DNA of 64,000 nt from the NCBI GenBank assembly GCA_024229515.1, contig JAAESI010000242.1, forward strand, positions 124,001 through 188,000, given 5' to 3'. Position 1 is the first letter of the stretch. Every line of letters begins with the position of its first letter. The notes beneath the pieces were generated by a model. The model was not told where the DNA came from. It worked only from the letters and a program-made list of their open reading frames with translations, and did not search any database. The stretch is from Pseudomonadota bacterium (GTDB taxonomy: Bacteria > Myxococcota_A > UBA796 > UBA9615). Both the position numbers and the translations under genes were made by a program. This document shows positions 61,595 through 64,000 of this stretch, in pieces.

Positions 61595-62519
61595 TCAGTC
61601 TTGACGGGGGTCCATGTCATCGATGAGGCGACGCAGGCGCCGCGCCTGCTCAACGATGGTCGTCGCCGCCTCCTGAATCGGCGCGTCTACTGACCCAAGC
61701 AAACCACGTTCGATGAGTTGGCCCTGCCCCAGGAGCGCCGTCAGCGGCCCCCGGAGCTCGTGGAGCGCCGCCCCCAGCCCCGGTTGCTCCCCCTTCAGGC
61801 GCGGGGGCGCAGCGGGCGCCGAGAGGGACATCCCAGCCAACGCGGCGATGGCCCGAAGGACCCCCAGGACACCGCGATCGGGCGCCTCCTCGAGGCGTTA
61901 CGCGAAGCACGCCCGCGGACGCGCTCTCCGAGCCCAGAGGAAGCACGAGCTCACGCCCCGAGGCCCGGGGCTGCAGGGAGGCGCGAGGGGGAGGGTCCGG
62001 CCACGCATCCGCGTCCGGCCACAACCCCGGCTCGAGCCGCCAGCCTCCCTCGTGCACCACTGCGGCCTGCCACGCCAGGGGCAGCCCGAGGGCCCCCAAC
62101 TCTGCGCGGACCCGGTCGAAGACCGCACCGCGGGCCGGAGGCTCCAGGGCGAGGCGAGCCAGCCCCGCCAGTCGGCCAGCGTCCGACCGCAGACCGGCCA
62201 ACTCGGCGGCTCGGCGGACCCCGGCCCGAAGGCGCGCCCCCGAGCCGTGCACCGGCTCTGCCACGTAGTCCAGGGCGCCGGCCCGGAGCCAACGCTCCTC
62301 GGCGTCGGCGTCGGCGTCTCCGACGACCACCACGGAGGCGAGATCCGCGACCACGTCCAGAACCTCGGCGGCGTCCGCGAGGCCCACGATCACGAGCGCG
62401 GGCGTGTGCTCCTCGAGCAGGTCCCACAGGCCTCCGTCCGCGACCGCGCCGACCAGAACCGGCTCGCCCAGGAGCGCCTCCAGACCGGCGATGCTCTGCG
62501 AAGCAACGACGCGGCTCAT
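61595..62519 (-). pseudogene. Receiver-like / DHp protein gene with a +1 frameshift
   Basis: Two frames must be joined near 61890 (one extra base, most likely in the C pair before CTCGAGGAG) to give one 307-residue protein. The N-terminal 120 residues look like a receiver fold lacking the phospho-acceptor Asp (LVIVGLAD). A GAF-like segment follows (about 135-230). The second frame supplies LHELRGPLTALLGQGQLIE, a His-box dimerisation domain, and ends at IDDMDPRQD with no ATPase domain. Without the shift the protein ends in unrelated Arg/Gly-rich sequence at 61650. It may be a recently broken gene, a sequencing error, or a slippage site. ATG 62517-62519 overlaps the AMMECR1 stop. Confidence 0.72.
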
Positions 62520-63073
62520 CGAGCCTCCTCGAAGTGCACGGCTTCGAACCGCTCCAGGCCGGCGTCCTTCCGCCAGGCATCCTCCGCCAGGCCCGCCTTG
62601 CGGCAGACGCCGCGAAGGAACTGATCGCGGTCCCAGCCCTGCTCGGTGGCGACCTGGGGAAGCAGGAGCCCCCGCCACCGGCCTTGCTGCACCACGAGTC
62701 CGTCGCGCCCCACGACCACGTCTTCGGGCCGGCACGCCGACGACGGACTCAGGACCGAGACTTCGATGCTGAGCCCGGGCAGTTCGTCGGCGGTGACGGC
62801 CTCGAACCGGGGATCTCGCGTGGCCGCGGAGACGGCCATACGCTCAATGACCGAAGCCAGCGGCGCGGTCGCGTCCGTGCGCCCGATGCAACCGCGCAGC
62901 GCTCCGTTGGGGCTCCGGAGGGTGACGAACGCACCCGCGAATTGGCGGAGCGCAGGGTCATCGATGGAGGACGCGTCGAGCCCCTCTTCGCCAGTCAACG
63001 CGCGGCGGAGGGAGTGGCGGGCAAGCGCCAGGAGCTGGGTTTGCTGCTCCTGGGTGAACGACAGCGGCCGCAC
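62516..63073 (-). CDS. AMMECR1-domain protein
   Basis: 185 residues, full length for the family. Signature LRGCIGRTDATAPLASVIERMAVSAATRDPRF, with the LRGCIG hexapeptide, followed by IEVSVLSP and GRWRGLLLPQVATEQGWD. The biochemical role of AMMECR1 proteins is not settled; bacterial and archaeal homologs often neighbour MEMO and radical SAM genes, neither of which is adjacent here. ATG start, 12 bases after the FHA gene. Confidence 0.92.
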   Translation of the reverse strand: MRPLSFTQEQQTQLLALARHSLRRALTGEEGLDASSIDDPALRQFAGAFVTLRSPNGALRGCIGRTDATAPLASVIERMAVSAATRDPRFEAVTADELPGLSIEVSVLSPSSACRPEDVVVGRDGLVVQQGRWRGLLLPQVATEQGWDRDQFLRGVCRKAGLAEDAWRKDAGLERFEAVHFEEAR

Positions 63074-63085
63074 GCCGGTGCCGGC

Positions 63086-64000
63086 CTAGCTCGCGAAGAA
63101 CTGAACTCGGGTCTCACCCAGCTGGACGACTTCGCCGCCCTCCAGGCGCTGGCGGGTGACGAGCTTGCCGTCGACGAGGGTGCCGTTGGAGGACTTATTG
63201 TCTTCCACGATGAACTCGTCGCCGCGGCGGAAGATCCGGCAGTGGTAGCGCGAGATCTTGCCGTCGTTCTTGATCTGGATGTCGTTGTTGCGACCGCGGC
63301 CGAGGCTCATCACGTCCCCGCTGAACGGGTAGATGACCTGCTCGCCATCGGGCGGCGTCACGGCGAGGCGGGGGCCGTCGCCGGGCGGGGGCGAGGGCTC
63401 GTTGCCGGCGAACTCGGCGGTGCTGTGCACCGCCGGAACGACCGGGGCGGGCCCATCGGCGATCCCGGGCTGGGCCTGGATGACGCCCGTGGCCATGAGG
63501 TCTTCGCTCTCGCTGGTCGCGATGTCCGGGGTCGGCTCGGGGGCAGGCTCACCGTCACCGTTCCAGCCGCCATCGCCGGCGCCGGTGTCCTCGGCCGCGG
63601 GCGGCTCGACGTCCCATTCGTCCTGAACGGCACCACCAGCGTTGTACGCCTCCTCACCGAGCTCGTCGGCGGGCGGCTCTTCGGCCGGCGCTGCGTCCGC
63701 GGCGGGCTCCTCAGCCGCCTCCTCGGCCGGCGGTGCATCCGCGGCGGGCGTCGACTCGGCCGTGGCCATGGCGCCATCAGCAGGCGCCGGATCCTTGATC
63801 GACTGGATGCGATGCCGCACCTCACCGACCGCCGAGAGCATGTCGTCGATCGCCGTGACCGAGGCCCGAGCCCCGTCCAACTTGACGGCGTCGAAGGTGG
63901 AGCGGACCTCCTCCTCCTTGGCAGCGAAGTCCTCGTCGGTGAACTCACCGATCAGCTTGCGCAGCTTGAACTCGTCGATCTGGGCCTCGATCGAAGCCTG
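63086..64000 (-). CDS. FHA-domain protein (5' end outside window)
   Basis: 305 codons visible. The first 60 residues in view are charged, helical and possibly coiled coil (QIDEFKLRKLIGEFTDEDF, AAKEEEVRSTFDAVK). A long Ala/Pro/Glu-rich disordered linker follows. The C terminus is an FHA phosphothreonine-binding domain: LGRGRNNDIQIKNDGKISRYHC, EDNKSSNGTLVDG, with the conserved Gly-Arg, Ser-Arg-x-His and Asn-Gly. It ends 12 bases before the AMMECR1 gene. The kinase-like protein at 8716 shows that this genome uses kinase-type signalling folds. Confidence 0.9.
   Translation of the reverse strand, partial: QASIEAQIDEFKLRKLIGEFTDEDFAAKEEEVRSTFDAVKLDGARASVTAIDDMLSAVGEVRHRIQSIKDPAPADGAMATAESTPAADAPPAEEAAEEPAADAAPAEEPPADELGEEAYNAGGAVQDEWDVEPPAAEDTGAGDGGWNGDGEPAPEPTPDIATSESEDLMATGVIQAQPGIADGPAPVVPAVHSTAEFAGNEPSPPPGDGPRLAVTPPDGEQVIYPFSGDVMSLGRGRNNDIQIKNDGKISRYHCRIFRRGDEFIVEDNKSSNGTLVDGKLVTRQRLEGGEVVQLGETRVQFFAS

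Overview
This is a 64 kb chromosomal window from a very GC-rich, Gram-negative bacterium. Three traits point towards Myxococcota or related former Deltaproteobacteria. The M36-type metalloprotease at 2408-4162 ends in a Cys / hydrophobic / Arg-rich tail of the MYXO-CTERM type. A kinase-like domain is fused to a formylglycine-generating-enzyme-like domain at 8716-10416. The lipoproteins are Asp-rich, and several genes encode LPS glycosyltransferases. The assignment is an inference; no rRNA or tRNA gene is present to confirm it. Coding density is near total, most genes overlap by 1-10 bases, and GTG/TTG starts are common. No gene-free stretch exceeds about 230 bases. I see no CRISPR array, insertion sequence or prophage.

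Layout. 1-742: nuoB (cut by the window edge) and nuoA. 784-2344: a ROK sugar kinase and a CoA-binding protein. 2408-4711: a secreted metalloprotease and a lipoprotein. 4715-6085: a sensor kinase broken by one amber codon. 6268-10416: an unknown protein, a UbiB-family kinase and the pseudokinase-FGE fusion. 10430-14401: a lipase, purM, purN and an FAD oxidoreductase. 29644 back to 14398 is a minus-strand information-processing block: rbfA-truB, then rpsO-pnp-dut-ffh, five overlapping glycosyltransferase genes, and yicC-gmk-rel. 29806-35558: an anchored unknown protein, a fused MoaD-MoaE, trmB, a YbhN-type membrane protein, a nucleotide-sugar dehydrogenase and an M28 peptidase.

35666-44554 is the most interesting part. 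It is a plus-strand operon that closely resembles quinohemoprotein amine dehydrogenase (QHNDH) maturation loci: radical SAM/SPASM enzyme (QhpD), Cys-rich quinone-cofactor peptide (QhpC), beta-propeller subunit (QhpB), ABC exporter (QhpF) and subtilisin-like protease (QhpE). QhpC keeps every residue needed for the CTQ cofactor and its three thioether bridges. The flavin monooxygenase QhpG, which hydroxylates the cofactor Trp in known systems, is absent. Its place is taken by two U32-family proteins that look like the UbiV/UbiU pair of oxygen-independent hydroxylases, with the four iron-sulfur Cys of each retained. The diheme alpha subunit QhpA is also absent from the window. I infer an undescribed variant of CTQ biogenesis with oxygen-independent Trp hydroxylation.

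44592-54364 holds a TPR protein and a dispersed MoxR / DUF58 / DUF4350 / DUF4129 / RDD / SpoIIM membrane cluster. 54418-57634: an MBL-fold hydrolase, guaA and two small exported proteins. 57800-60975: a membrane pyrophosphatase and XdhC, which together with MoaDE implies molybdoenzymes. 60976-64000: a response regulator with an N-terminal MerR-like HTH, a frameshifted REC-like/DHp protein, an AMMECR1 protein and the 3' part of an FHA-domain gene. Many genes that begin a transcript have a TATAAT-like hexamer only 6-9 bases before the start codon and no Shine-Dalgarno sequence, which suggests frequent leaderless mRNAs.
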